Assembly (NCBI RefSeq): GCF_040363165.1
Contig: NZ_BSRG01000003.1
Span: forward strand, 186,001 to 250,000
DNA from: Thermus sp. LT1-2-5
Lineage (GTDB): Bacteria > Deinococcota > Deinococci > Deinococcales > Thermaceae
DNA length: 64,000 nt
Reading direction: 5' to 3'
A program made the translations under genes and the position numbers. This document shows positions 1 through 7,692 of this stretch, in pieces. Positions within the stretch are counted from its first letter, which is position 1, and each line of letters begins with the position of its first letter. Under the pieces are notes generated by a model, which had not been told where the DNA came from, searched no databases, and saw only the letters and a program-made list of their open reading frames with translations.

Positions 1-6
1 TGGGCG

Positions 7-636
7 GTGCGGGAAGGGGACCTCTTGCACCTCCGTTTGGAGGCGCGAAGCGGCCTGAGGCTTTACGAGCTTTTGGCGGAAGGCCGCCTCCTCACCCTCC
101 TCCTATCCCCCTGGGAAGACTACGCCTATCTCCGCCTTCTCCGCGCCCTCTCCGCCAAGCTCAAAGGGGAATTCCAACCCCAAAGCTTCGGGAAAGAGCT
201 TGCGGAAAAGTTCCGCCAAGCGCCGGAAGAAGCCCTCCAGGATTTCGCCCGCAAGCTCTTGGATCTCACCCTAAGGCGCTTGGGCCCTACCGACCCCTAC
301 CCTGCCCTCTCCCAAGTGGGCGAAGCCCTGGGGCTACCACAGGAGGCCAAAGCTCTAGCCGAGGCGCTCAGGGAGTACCTGGGCCGCCGTCCCCCTACCC
401 GGGAAACCCTGGGCGGGGAGGTCCACCTCCTTTCCTTAACCCCGGAGCCCCTAGCCTTAAGGCTTGGCTCCACCGTCCTCTCGCTCCGCCTAAAGGAAGA
501 CGTGGTCTACGTGGGCCAAGCAGGAGAAGTGCCCAAACGGCTTAAGGACCTCCTGGTTTACCGACTGCCGGAGGCTCATCTGGTCCTGGCCCGGGAAGGA
601 AGGCGCCTTGCGTACCTGGTGGTCACGCCCCCTTAG
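7..636 (+). CDS. Unrecognised Thermus protein, possibly 5'-truncated by the window edge
   Basis: The frame is open from the first base of the window, so the GTG at 7 may be an internal codon and the N-terminus may lie outside. The visible 209 residues are rich in Leu, Arg and Glu with no signal peptide or membrane segment. The first two thirds look helical and charged. The last third (about 135-209) looks like beta strands and ends in VVTPP. I recognise no catalytic motif or named family. Third positions are strongly G/C like the neighbours, which supports a real gene. The next gene follows after 41 bases with its own promoter, so this one probably ends an upstream transcript. Confidence 0.7.
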   Translation: MREGDLLHLRLEARSGLRLYELLAEGRLLTLLLSPWEDYAYLRLLRALSAKLKGEFQPQSFGKELAEKFRQAPEEALQDFARKLLDLTLRRLGPTDPYPALSQVGEALGLPQEAKALAEALREYLGRRPPTRETLGGEVHLLSLTPEPLALRLGSTVLSLRLKEDVVYVGQAGEVPKRLKDLLVYRLPEAHLVLAREGRRLAYLVVTPP

Positions 637-650
637 CTGCTGGAATAATC

Positions 651-659
651 TGGTATAAT
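651..659 (+). promoter_or_regulatory. Extended -10 promoter of the first MFS gene
   Basis: TGGTATAAT (651-659) is an extended -10 element with a perfect TATAAT hexamer at 654-659. No convincing -35 lies 16-19 bases upstream, as expected for the extended -10 class. Transcription would start near 666, giving a leader of about 12 bases that holds a purine-rich ribosome site before the ATG at 678. Confidence 0.65.
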
Positions 660-677
660 CCCGGAGAAGGGGGTTTT

Positions 678-1883
678 ATGAAAGTCCTCCGGCACAAAGC
701 CTTCGCCCGGCTCATTCTGGCCTACCTGGTTTCCCAAGCAGGCAGCAAGATCCACCGGGTGGCCCTTCTCGTCCTCATCTACCTCCTCACGGAAAACGCC
801 CTTTGGGTTTCCTTGACCCTGGGGGTGCAGCTTCTGGGCACCGTGGTCTTCTCCCCCCTCCTTTCCGCCTGGGCCGACACCCAAGACCGCAAACGCCTTT
901 TGGTCTGGTCGGACCTCTTGAGGGGCCCTTTGGTGGCCCTCATCCCCCTCCTGGGGGCGAAGAGCCTGCCCTTTCTCCTCCTCTTGGTCTTCCTCATAGA
1001 ACTTCTCCGCGACCTCCACGACCCCATCCAAAACGCCGTGGTGCCGGACCTGGTGCCCAAGGAAGAGGTGGACGAGGCCAACAGCCTGATCCTCCTGGCC
1101 GACCGCCTCTCCGAGGTCCTCTTCGTGGGGGCGGCGGGCGTCTTGGTGGCGGCGGTGGGGCCCGCCTACGCCTTCTACCTGGACGCCGCCACCTACCTGG
1201 CCTCGGGGCTTCTCCTCCTGGGGCTTCCTTCCCTGAAGCCGGAGAAGATGTCCAAGGCGGGCTTTTTCGCCCGGGTCAAGGAGGGCCTGGGGCACCTCTG
1301 GCAGACCCCCCCCATCCGCAGGGCCGTGGGTACCCTCTTCGCCGCCGCCGCCTTTGGCTCGGTGGAAACCGCCTTGGGGGTGGTGCTGGCCCTCAAATGG
1401 CTTCAGGTGGGCTCCGCCGGCTTTGGTTTCATGGAAGCGGCCATGGCCCTGGGGGCCATCCTGGGGGGGCTCGCCCTGCCCCGGCTTTTGGCCAAGGTTC
1501 CCCGCGAAAGGCTCTTCCTCCTCGCCCTCTTGCTCTTTGGCCTCTTTGAGGCCTCCGTGGGCCTTTTCCCCGTCTTCGCCTGGGTGCTGGTGGCCTTCTT
1601 CGTGGGCGGCTTCCTAAACATGGCCTTCATCGTCCCCGCCCGCTCCATCCTGCAGCTCAACACCCCCCAGGAGATGCGGGGGCGGATCTTCGCTGCCTTC
1701 GGCGCGGTGATGAACGCCGCCGTCCTCCTGGGGACCATGCTGGGTGGGGCCCTGGAAGGCCCTTTAGGCGCCCCCACGGTCTTTCTCCTGGCGGGGCTTG
1801 GGGTGAGCCTCGCCGCCTCCTACACCCTCCTCACCGGGGGCATCCCCGCGCCCAAGGAAGTGCGCAAGACCCTAGAGGCGTAG
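678..1883 (+). CDS. MFS transporter, probable drug or macrolide exporter type
   Basis: A 401-residue inner-membrane carrier of the major facilitator superfamily with about 12 hydrophobic segments. The loop after the second segment carries the family motif A variant WADTQDRKRLL (about 65-75). The overall pattern resembles the MefA/MFS_3 exporters that expel small hydrophobic compounds by proton exchange. The ATG at 678 follows GAGAAGGGGG. The substrate cannot be read from sequence. The RNase HI gene follows after only 10 bases and may be co-transcribed. A second, distinct MFS exporter lies at 18221-19417. Confidence 0.85.
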   Translation: MKVLRHKAFARLILAYLVSQAGSKIHRVALLVLIYLLTENALWVSLTLGVQLLGTVVFSPLLSAWADTQDRKRLLVWSDLLRGPLVALIPLLGAKSLPFLLLLVFLIELLRDLHDPIQNAVVPDLVPKEEVDEANSLILLADRLSEVLFVGAAGVLVAAVGPAYAFYLDAATYLASGLLLLGLPSLKPEKMSKAGFFARVKEGLGHLWQTPPIRRAVGTLFAAAAFGSVETALGVVLALKWLQVGSAGFGFMEAAMALGAILGGLALPRLLAKVPRERLFLLALLLFGLFEASVGLFPVFAWVLVAFFVGGFLNMAFIVPARSILQLNTPQEMRGRIFAAFGAVMNAAVLLGTMLGGALEGPLGAPTVFLLAGLGVSLAASYTLLTGGIPAPKEVRKTLEA

Positions 1884-1893
1884 GCTATAGGGC

Positions 1894-2382
1894 GTGAAAC
1901 GGGTGGAGCTTTTCACCGACGGGGCTTCCTTGGGCAACCCGGGCCCTGGGGGGTGGGCAGCCCTCCTCCGCCACGAAGGCCGGGAGAGGCTCCTCTCGGG
2001 GAGCGAACCCTGCACCACCAACAACCGTATGGAGCTCAAGGCGGCGGTGGAGGGCCTTCTGGCCCTGAAGGAGCCCTGCGCGGTGGACCTCTACACGGAC
2101 AGCCGGTACCTGGAGCGGGCCTTCGCCGAAAGGTGGCTGGAGAAGTGGCAGAAAAACGGCTGGCGAACGGCAGAAGGAACCCCCGTGAAAAACCAAGACC
2201 TCTGGAAAGCCCTCCTTGCGGCCATGGCCCCCCACCGGGTGCGCTTCCACTGGGTGAAGGGCCACGCCGGCCACCCGGAAAACGCCCGGGTGGACCGGGA
2301 GGCCCGGCGCCAGGCGGAGGAGGCGAAGCGGGAGGGTTCCCCCTGCCCCCCACCCCGGGAAGGCACGCTTTTTTCCTCTTAG
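1894..2382 (+). CDS. rnhA: Ribonuclease HI
   Basis: Endonuclease that cuts the RNA strand of RNA-DNA hybrids (R-loops, primers) in the cytoplasm. The protein has 162 residues from a GTG start. The four acidic metal-binding residues are visible: D9 in FTDGA, E47 in NRMELKA, D69 in YTDSRY and the Asp of ARVDREA near residue 132, with the catalytic His in VKGHAGH just before. The C-terminal tail after about 145 is Pro/Gly-rich and unlike the E. coli enzyme, but a short tail is usual in Thermus. It lies 10 bases after the MFS gene. The downstream carboxylase has its own -10 element. Confidence 0.95.
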   Translation: MKRVELFTDGASLGNPGPGGWAALLRHEGRERLLSGSEPCTTNNRMELKAAVEGLLALKEPCAVDLYTDSRYLERAFAERWLEKWQKNGWRTAEGTPVKNQDLWKALLAAMAPHRVRFHWVKGHAGHPENARVDREARRQAEEAKREGSPCPPPREGTLFSS

Positions 2383-2394
2383 GCGAAAAAGCGT

Positions 2395-2400
2395 TATACT
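2395..2400 (+). promoter_or_regulatory. -10 element for a leaderless mccB transcript
   Basis: TATACT ends exactly 6 bases before the ATG at 2407, so transcription would begin at or next to the start codon. There is no ribosome site in the 6-base gap. No good -35 is visible. Confidence 0.6.
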
Positions 2401-2406
2401 CAAGCC

Positions 2407-4068
2407 ATGCTGGAAACCGCCCTCCGCCCCGAGGACCGGGAAAACCCCGCCTTCAAGGCCAACAAGGACGCCTGGGTGGCCCTGGTGCGGGACTTCAAGG
2501 AAAGCCTGGAGAAGGTGCGCCAGGGAGGGGGCCCCAGGGCCATAGAGCGCCAGCACCAAAAGGGACGCCTCACCGCCCGGGAGCGGATCCAGCGGCTCAT
2601 CGACCCCGGCACGGAGTTCTACGAGCTCATGGCCTTTGCCGGCTACGGCATGTACGAGGAGTGGGGCGGGGCCCCTGCGGGTGGGGTCATCACCGGCCTG
2701 GGGCGTATTGCGGGCCAGGACTGGATGATCATCGCCAACGACGCCACGGTGAAGGCGGGGGCCTTCTTCCCCATCACCGCCAAGAAGGTGATCCGGGCCC
2801 AGACCATGGCCCTGGAAAACCGCATCCCCACCGTCTACCTGGTGGACTCCGCCGGGGTTTTCCTGCCCCTGCAGGACGAGGTCTTCCCCGACCAGGACGA
2901 TTTCGGCCGCATCTTCTACCTAAACGCCCGCATGTCCGCCCTGGGCATTCCCCAGATCAGCGCCATCATGGGCAACTGCGTGGCCGGGGGAGCCTACCTC
3001 CCCGTGATGACGGACGTCCTCATCATGACGGAAGGGAGCGGGCTCTACCTGGCAGGGCCCGCCCTGGTGAAGGCGGCCATTGGCCAGGAGGTATCCTCGG
3101 AGGAGCTTGGGGGGGCCAGGATGCATGCGGAGGTCTCGGGCACGGTGGACTTCTACGAGCCCACGGACGAGGCGGCCTTGGAGCGCATCCGGCAGCTGGC
3201 CGCCCTCTACCCGCCCCCCCGCCTCGCCCCCTGGGCCGAGGGGCGCAAGGAGCCCAAAGAGCCCCTCTACCCCATAGAGGACCTCTACGGCCTCATCTCC
3301 CCGGACGGCTCCCGCCCCTATGACCTGCGGGAGGTGATCGCCCGGATCGTGGACGGCTCGGAGTTTTTGGAGTACAAGGCCCACTACGGGGAGACCCTGG
3401 TCACGGGCTTCGCCCGCATCGGCGGCTTTCCCGTGGGCATTGTGGGCAACCAGCGCCTGGTCCTCAAGAAGAAGGGGCGGATCGAGGTGGGCGGGGTCAT
3501 CTACCCCGAGGCGGCGGACAAGGCGGCGCGGTTTATCCTCGAGGTCAACCAGATGAACATCCCCCTCCTCTTCCTCCAGGACGTCACCGGCTTCATGGTG
3601 GGCAAGGAGGCGGAGCAGGCGGGGATTATCCGCCGTGGGGCCAAGCTGGTGAACGCCGTGTCCAACTCCGCCGTGCCCAAGATCACCCTGATCCTCGGGG
3701 GCTCCTTCGGGGCGGGGAACTACGCCCTGGCGGGCAAGGCCTACGCCCCCCGCTTCCTCTTCGCCTGGCCCAGCGCCCGGTATGCGGTGATGGGTGGGGC
3801 GCAGGCGGCGAAGACCCTCTTGGAGCTGGAGGTGGAAAAGCTAAGGCGCCAAGGCCAAGAGCCCTCGGACGAGGAGCTAAAGGAGCTCTACGAGCGCATC
3901 AAGGGGCGGTACGAGGAAACCCTGGACCCCCGCTACGCCGCGGCCAGGCTTTGGGTGGATGGGGTAATCTTCCCCCACGAAACGCGGAAGTGGCTCATCA
4001 AGGCCCTCGAGGCCTGCGCCTTGAACCCGGAACGGGAGCCCTTTCGGGTGGGGGTGTTCCAGGTATGA
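2407..4068 (+). CDS. mccB: Acyl-CoA carboxylase carboxyltransferase subunit, probably methylcrotonyl-CoA carboxylase beta
   Basis: The protein has 553 residues of the biotin-dependent carboxyltransferase family, which moves CO2 from carboxybiotin to an acyl-CoA. Both crotonase-like halves are present. The N-half has the methylcrotonyl-type run VYLVDSAGVFLPLQDEVFPD and MGNCVAGGAYLP. The C-half has the oxyanion-loop glycines of GGSFGAGNY and VMGGAQAA. The methylcrotonyl assignment rather than propionyl rests on these motifs and on the HMG-CoA lyase that overlaps its stop codon, the next-but-one step of leucine degradation. The biotin carboxylase alpha subunit is not in this window, so it must be encoded elsewhere. 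Confidence 0.85.
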   Translation: MLETALRPEDRENPAFKANKDAWVALVRDFKESLEKVRQGGGPRAIERQHQKGRLTARERIQRLIDPGTEFYELMAFAGYGMYEEWGGAPAGGVITGLGRIAGQDWMIIANDATVKAGAFFPITAKKVIRAQTMALENRIPTVYLVDSAGVFLPLQDEVFPDQDDFGRIFYLNARMSALGIPQISAIMGNCVAGGAYLPVMTDVLIMTEGSGLYLAGPALVKAAIGQEVSSEELGGARMHAEVSGTVDFYEPTDEAALERIRQLAALYPPPRLAPWAEGRKEPKEPLYPIEDLYGLISPDGSRPYDLREVIARIVDGSEFLEYKAHYGETLVTGFARIGGFPVGIVGNQRLVLKKKGRIEVGGVIYPEAADKAARFILEVNQMNIPLLFLQDVTGFMVGKEAEQAGIIRRGAKLVNAVSNSAVPKITLILGGSFGAGNYALAGKAYAPRFLFAWPSARYAVMGGAQAAKTLLELEVEKLRRQGQEPSDEELKELYERIKGRYEETLDPRYAAARLWVDGVIFPHETRKWLIKALEACALNPEREPFRVGVFQV

Positions 4069-4919
4069 CGGCCAAGTGGGTGGAGTGCCCCCGCGACGCC
4101 TGGCAGGGCTTTTCCCGCTTCATCCCCACCGAAGAGAAGGTAGCCTTCCTGAAGAAGCTTTTGGAAGTGGGGTTTTCCCACCTGGACCTCACCAGCTTCG
4201 TCTCCCCCAAGTGGGTGCCCCAGATGCAAGACGCCGAGGCGGTGCTGGCGGCGCTGCCACCCCCCGAAGGGCGCACCTACCTGGCCATCGTGGCCAACGA
4301 AAAGGGCTTGGAACGGGCCTTGGCGGCCCAAAACCTCACCCACGTGGGCTACCCCTTCTCCCTTTCGGAAACCTTCCAGCGGAAGAACACCAACCGCTCT
4401 ATCGCCGAATCCTGGCCCCTGGTGGCGGGGATGGTGCGGGCGGTGGAGGGAAGGCTTGGCCTGGTGGTCTACCTCTCCATGGCCTTCGGCAACCCTTACG
4501 GGGACCCCTGGAGCGTGGAGAGGGTCCTGGAGGCCATCGCCCGGCTAAGGGAGCTTGGGGTGCGGGAGATCGCCCTGGCGGACACCTACGGGGTGGCGGA
4601 CGCGGAGAGGGTCCGAACGGTCCTGGAGGCCGCCGTGGCCCGCTTTGGGGCGGAGGGGCTTGGGGCCCACCTCCACGCCCGGCCCGAAGGGGCCTTGGCC
4701 AAGGTGGAGGCGGTCTTGCAGGCGGGGGTTTTCTGGCTGGAAGGGGCCCTGGCGGGGGTGGGGGGGTGCCCCTTCGCCGGGGACGAGCTGGTGGGCAACC
4801 TGCCCACGGAAAGGGTCTTGCCCTTCCTGGAGGCCAGGGGCCTCTCCACGGGGGTGGACCTAAGCCGCCTCCCCCTCTTGGCGGAGGAGGCGGCGCGGCT
4901 CAGGCTCCGCTACGCCTAG
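4065..4919 (+). CDS. Hydroxymethylglutaryl-CoA lyase
   Basis: Cleaves HMG-CoA to acetoacetate and acetyl-CoA, the last step of leucine breakdown. The protein has 284 residues and starts in an ATGA overlap with the carboxylase stop, so it is translationally coupled. The DRE-TIM metallolyase fold is shown by the N-terminal PRDAWQ motif (Arg-Asp-x-x-Gln of the active site), LDLTSFVSPKWVPQM, the metal-ligand HLHARPEG near residue 204 and the late Cys loop GGCPFAGDELVGN. That loop differs from the usual GGCPYAxGxxGN, so other acyl-CoA substrates are possible. The frame is open far upstream, but homology begins at MTAKWVECPRD. Confidence 0.88.
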   Translation: MTAKWVECPRDAWQGFSRFIPTEEKVAFLKKLLEVGFSHLDLTSFVSPKWVPQMQDAEAVLAALPPPEGRTYLAIVANEKGLERALAAQNLTHVGYPFSLSETFQRKNTNRSIAESWPLVAGMVRAVEGRLGLVVYLSMAFGNPYGDPWSVERVLEAIARLRELGVREIALADTYGVADAERVRTVLEAAVARFGAEGLGAHLHARPEGALAKVEAVLQAGVFWLEGALAGVGGCPFAGDELVGNLPTERVLPFLEARGLSTGVDLSRLPLLAEEAARLRLRYA

Positions 4920-5866
4920 AAGGTCAGGACGATCTTCCCCCGCCCGTGGCCCAAATCCATGCGGGCGTGGACCTTGCGCAGGTTCTCCACGCTGAAGGGC
5001 AGGACCTCGGCAAGGAGCGGCTTGGCCTGGCCCCGTTCAAAGAGGGGGCGCATCTCCTCGAGCCGCCTCCGCTCCCGGGTGAGGAAAACCCCGTAGAGGG
5101 TCTGGTTCTTGGTGTAGAGCCCGGAAAGGTTCCCCTGAGGAGGCAGGATGGTGGCGATGCGGCCGAAGGGGCGCACCACGGGGATCACGCGCTCCACCAG
5201 GTTCTCCCCCGCCGTCTCAACGGCGGCGTCCACCCCCTGGCCCTCCGTGGCCCGGAGCACCTCCTCCTGCCACGGGCCCCGGTAGTCCAAGGCGAGGTCC
5301 GCCCCAAGCTCGGCGAGCATGGGAAGGTTCTCCTGGCTTGCCGTGGCGATGACGAAGGCCCCAGCCGCCTTGGCGAACTGCACGGCGAAGGAGCCCACGC
5401 CGCCCGCACCCCCCATGACGAGGACCGCTTCCCCGGGGCGCACCGCCAAGCGGCGCACCACCCCTTCCCAGGCTGTTCCCCCCGCCAAGGGAATGGCCGC
5501 CGCCTCGGCGAAGGAGAGGGTTTTGGGCTTCGGCGCCACGAGGCTCGCGGGTACCGGGGTGTACTCCGCATACGTCCCGTGGGGGTTGCCGAAGATCTCC
5601 GGGGTGTAGTAGACCTCGTCCCCCTCCTTAAGGTCCTTCACCCCGGGACCCACCTTGGCCACCACCCCCGCGGCGTCGTATCCCAGAACAAAGGGGGGCT
5701 CTACCCCAGCCCAACGGCCTGCGGCCCGGATCTTGGCGTCCACGGGGTTTACGGCCACCGCGAGGTTCTTCACGAGAACCTCACCCGGCCCCGGCTCGGG
5801 CACCGGCAGGTCCCGCTCCTCCAGCATCTCCAAGCCGCCAAACCCCTTGAGCACCACCGCACGCAT
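4916..5866 (-). CDS. Zinc-independent MDR oxidoreductase (NADPH:quinone reductase-like)
   Basis: Medium-chain dehydrogenase/reductase of 316 residues. A GroES-like half (1-about 125) precedes a Rossmann half with the nucleotide loop GGAGGVGSF at 152-160. The Cys/His ligands of the catalytic zinc in alcohol dehydrogenases are missing (AVNPVDAK stands at that place), which points to the quinone/enone reductase branch. The ATG at 5866 is preceded by GGAGGTGGG. The 3' end overlaps the convergent HMG-CoA lyase by 4 bases. The physiological substrate cannot be inferred. Confidence 0.85.
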   Translation of the reverse strand: MRAVVLKGFGGLEMLEERDLPVPEPGPGEVLVKNLAVAVNPVDAKIRAAGRWAGVEPPFVLGYDAAGVVAKVGPGVKDLKEGDEVYYTPEIFGNPHGTYAEYTPVPASLVAPKPKTLSFAEAAAIPLAGGTAWEGVVRRLAVRPGEAVLVMGGAGGVGSFAVQFAKAAGAFVIATASQENLPMLAELGADLALDYRGPWQEEVLRATEGQGVDAAVETAGENLVERVIPVVRPFGRIATILPPQGNLSGLYTKNQTLYGVFLTRERRRLEEMRPLFERGQAKPLLAEVLPFSVENLRKVHARMDLGHGRGKIVLTF

Positions 5867-5925
5867 AGCCCACCTCCGGGCTTCACCCTACCGCAGGCCG
5901 CGGCCCTTTTTTGTGAAAAAAGCCG

Positions 5926-6321
5926 CTAAGCCGCCCGCTTAAGGTAGATGCCGGGGTCCGTGGGGTTGGCGACGGCCACCACCCGCTTCACCAGCTCCTC
6001 CGGGGAGAGGTCCAGGAGGGCGGTCATCTCCCCAGGGGAGACCACCGCCTCGTAGAACTTCCTCGCCCCGCCCCGGAGCAAGAGGTCCACGAGCTCCGCC
6101 AAGGCCTCCTCCCCTCCAGGAAAAGCGGGGCCGAAGGCATCGGGGACCAAGAGGTCCTTCTTCCCCCCGTGGAGGAGGAGGGCGTAGCGGGCCTTATCCC
6201 TCCGGTCCTGCCAGTCGGTGATGAGGTAGACCTTGACCTCGGGAAGGCGAAGGCCCCGCAAGGCCTCCTTTAGGGCCTCGAGGCTCACCCTTGGCGCCGC
6301 GCGCAGGCCAATGCGTTCCAT
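5926..6321 (-). CDS. Unrecognised small soluble protein
   Basis: The protein has 131 residues, no signal peptide and no membrane segment. Residues 28-60 read as alternating strands (VKVYLITDW, RYALLLHGGKKDLLVPDAF). The second half is helical and acidic and ends KRAA. I do not recognise a family. The ATG at 6321 lies 6 bases after TAAAAT on the minus strand (6333-6328), a leaderless arrangement that supports the start. It is followed on the same strand by the MDR gene 60 bases away, and these may form one transcript with the DinB-like gene upstream. Confidence 0.7.
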   Translation of the reverse strand: MERIGLRAAPRVSLEALKEALRGLRLPEVKVYLITDWQDRRDKARYALLLHGGKKDLLVPDAFGPAFPGGEEALAELVDLLLRGGARKFYEAVVSPGEMTALLDLSPEELVKRVVAVANPTDPGIYLKRAA

Positions 6322-6356
6322 AAGCCCATTTTACGCCCCCGGAAAGGGCAAAGGTC

Positions 6357-6854
6357 CTACCCGGCTCGAAACAACTTGGCGGCGTAGATCACCTGGCCAG
6401 CGTGGTGCTGGGCGTGCTCTACCAGATGGTGGAGGACGTGGGCCCTGGGGGCCTTCACCCCCTGTTGGCCCACGGCCACCTCCTCAGCCAGGGCCTCCTC
6501 CCGCACCTCCTTGAAGGCGGAAAGGAGGCCTTCCCAGGCCTCCCGGAAGCGGGCCACCACCTCCTCCTTAGGCTCCGCCTCCCCCAGGAGCTCCCACTCC
6601 CGGCCCCGCTTGGCCCACTCGGGAAGGGGCAGGCTGAGGGCGTAGGTAGCGAGGCGCAGGGAGCTTCCCGTGATGTGGCGCACCAAGCCGCCGATGGGGT
6701 TCGCCCCCTCCTTGGGCCGCCACCAGAAGGCCTCCTCCGGCAGGCCAAAGGCCCACCGCTCCAGGTGAAGGGCCACCTCCTCCAAGCCCCGGACCCAGGC
6801 GGAAACTACCGGGGGCACCCCGGGCACCAGGGGTTCCAAAAAGGGCGCGGGCAT
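6357..6854 (-). CDS. DinB-like four-helix-bundle protein
   Basis: The protein has 165 residues of the DinB/YfiT-like superfamily, soluble metal-binding four-helix bundles that include thiol-dependent S-transferases and damage-induced proteins. Visible family marks are a helix with His near 61 (LVRHITGSS) and the C-terminal HHLVEHAQHHAGQ, which supplies the other metal-binding histidines. The start at 6854 lies 6 bases after a -10 element shared with the divergent gene at 6878. The exact reaction is unknown. Confidence 0.8.
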   Translation of the reverse strand: MPAPFLEPLVPGVPPVVSAWVRGLEEVALHLERWAFGLPEEAFWWRPKEGANPIGGLVRHITGSSLRLATYALSLPLPEWAKRGREWELLGEAEPKEEVVARFREAWEGLLSAFKEVREEALAEEVAVGQQGVKAPRAHVLHHLVEHAQHHAGQVIYAAKLFRAG

Positions 6855-6860
6855 GCCTCC

Positions 6861-6870
6861 AGTTTAAACT
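6861..6870. promoter_or_regulatory. Perfectly palindromic -10 region serving two divergent leaderless genes
   Basis: AGTTTAAACT is its own reverse complement. On plus, TAAACT (6865-6870) ends 7 bases before the GTG at 6878. On minus, TAAACT (6866-6861) ends 6 bases before the ATG at 6854. One 10-base element can therefore fire both ways. Confidence 0.6.
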
Positions 6871-6877
6871 AAAGGGC

Positions 6878-7075
6878 GTGGAGCTCTTGGCCCTTTTGGG
6901 GCTTTTCCTCCTGGCCTACCGCCTCTGGCCCAGGCGGCCCGCCTCCTGTCCCGCCTGCGGCCTTCCCAGGGGCCTGGCGGAGGAGGTGCGCCGCTACCGG
7001 CGCTTCTGCCCCCGCGTGGCCTTCCGCGCCTGCCCCTTTGACCCAAGGAGGGGCCTGTACCGCCAACGCCGATGA
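6878..7075 (+). CDS. Small membrane-anchored CxxC protein
   Basis: A 65-residue protein from GTG. Residues 1-16 are one hydrophobic segment (MELLALLGLFLLAYRL). A short basic domain follows with SCPACG (a CxxC at about 24-27) and two more Cys (FCPRV and RACPF). The four cysteines could bind one metal. Its stop overlaps the ATG of the next gene (ATGA), so the two are translated together. The next protein is also a cysteine-cluster protein, which suggests a joint metal-related role. I recognise no named family. Confidence 0.65.
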   Translation: MELLALLGLFLLAYRLWPRRPASCPACGLPRGLAEEVRRYRRFCPRVAFRACPFDPRRGLYRQRR

Positions 7076-7686
7076 CCCCAGAGGAAGCCTGGCGTAGCCT
7101 AGACCTGGACCTCAGCGACTACCTGGCGAAAAAGGGGGTGGTCCCCTCCTGCCGGGCGGGGTGCTTCGCCTGTTGCTTCGGCCTGGTGATCCTGTCCCGC
7201 CTCGAGGGGGAAGCCCTCCTCCCCCACCTCACGGAAGCGCAAAAAGACCGGGTCCTGGCGGAGGGCCCAAGGCGCCTCGCCCTCCTCGCCCGGGGGAAGG
7301 ACCAGGAAGACTTCCCCAGCCGCTTTTTCCAAAACCGTATCCCCTGTCCCTTTCTGGCAGGGGGGCTTTGCGGGGTCTACCCCCACCGCCCCCTGGCCTG
7401 CCGGGGCCTCCTCACCGCCTCCGACCCCGCCCTTTGCGCCCCCGAGGCCAGGGCCCCCGAAGGGCACTTCCTCCCCGTGCCTTGGCGCATGGCCCGGCGC
7501 AAAATGGAAGCGCTTTGGGAAGATGAGGAAAGGCGCTACGGCTACGTGCTCCTCGGGGAGATGGTGGGGCTCCTTTACCTCCTCCTGACGGGGCTTCCCC
7601 AGGAGCGGGCGGAGGCGGAAGCCCGCCTGAAGGCCCTCGGGGTCCTGGGGGGGCGGTGGGGGTTCCAGGTGGTCCCCACCGCCTAA
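7072..7686 (+). CDS. YkgJ-family cysteine-cluster protein
   Basis: The protein has 204 residues with the Cys pattern of the YkgJ (CxxCxxCC-type) zinc/iron-chelating family. SCRAGCFACC lies at about 27-36, followed by PCPFL, GLCGVYPHRPLACRGLL and a later ALCAPE, giving a cluster of eight or so cysteines. Such proteins are thought to bind Fe-S or metal ions, but their biochemical role is poorly known. It is coupled by ATGA overlap to the small CxxC membrane protein. Its 3' end faces comZ with a 6-base gap and no terminator hairpin. Confidence 0.85.
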   Translation: MTPEEAWRSLDLDLSDYLAKKGVVPSCRAGCFACCFGLVILSRLEGEALLPHLTEAQKDRVLAEGPRRLALLARGKDQEDFPSRFFQNRIPCPFLAGGLCGVYPHRPLACRGLLTASDPALCAPEARAPEGHFLPVPWRMARRKMEALWEDEERRYGYVLLGEMVGLLYLLLTGLPQERAEAEARLKALGVLGGRWGFQVVPTA

Positions 7687-7692
7687 AGCCCC

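Noticed and set aside
1953-3323. Open frame of 456 codons overlapping rnhA and the carboxylase
   Set aside because: It is a shadow frame spanning two well-supported genes, with a composition of Gly, Pro and Arg only.
4076-5929. Open frame of 617 codons on plus
   Set aside because: It is out of frame with the HMG-CoA lyase and antisense to the MDR gene. Its product is Gly/Pro/Arg-rich without any motif, as expected from high GC at third positions of the real genes.
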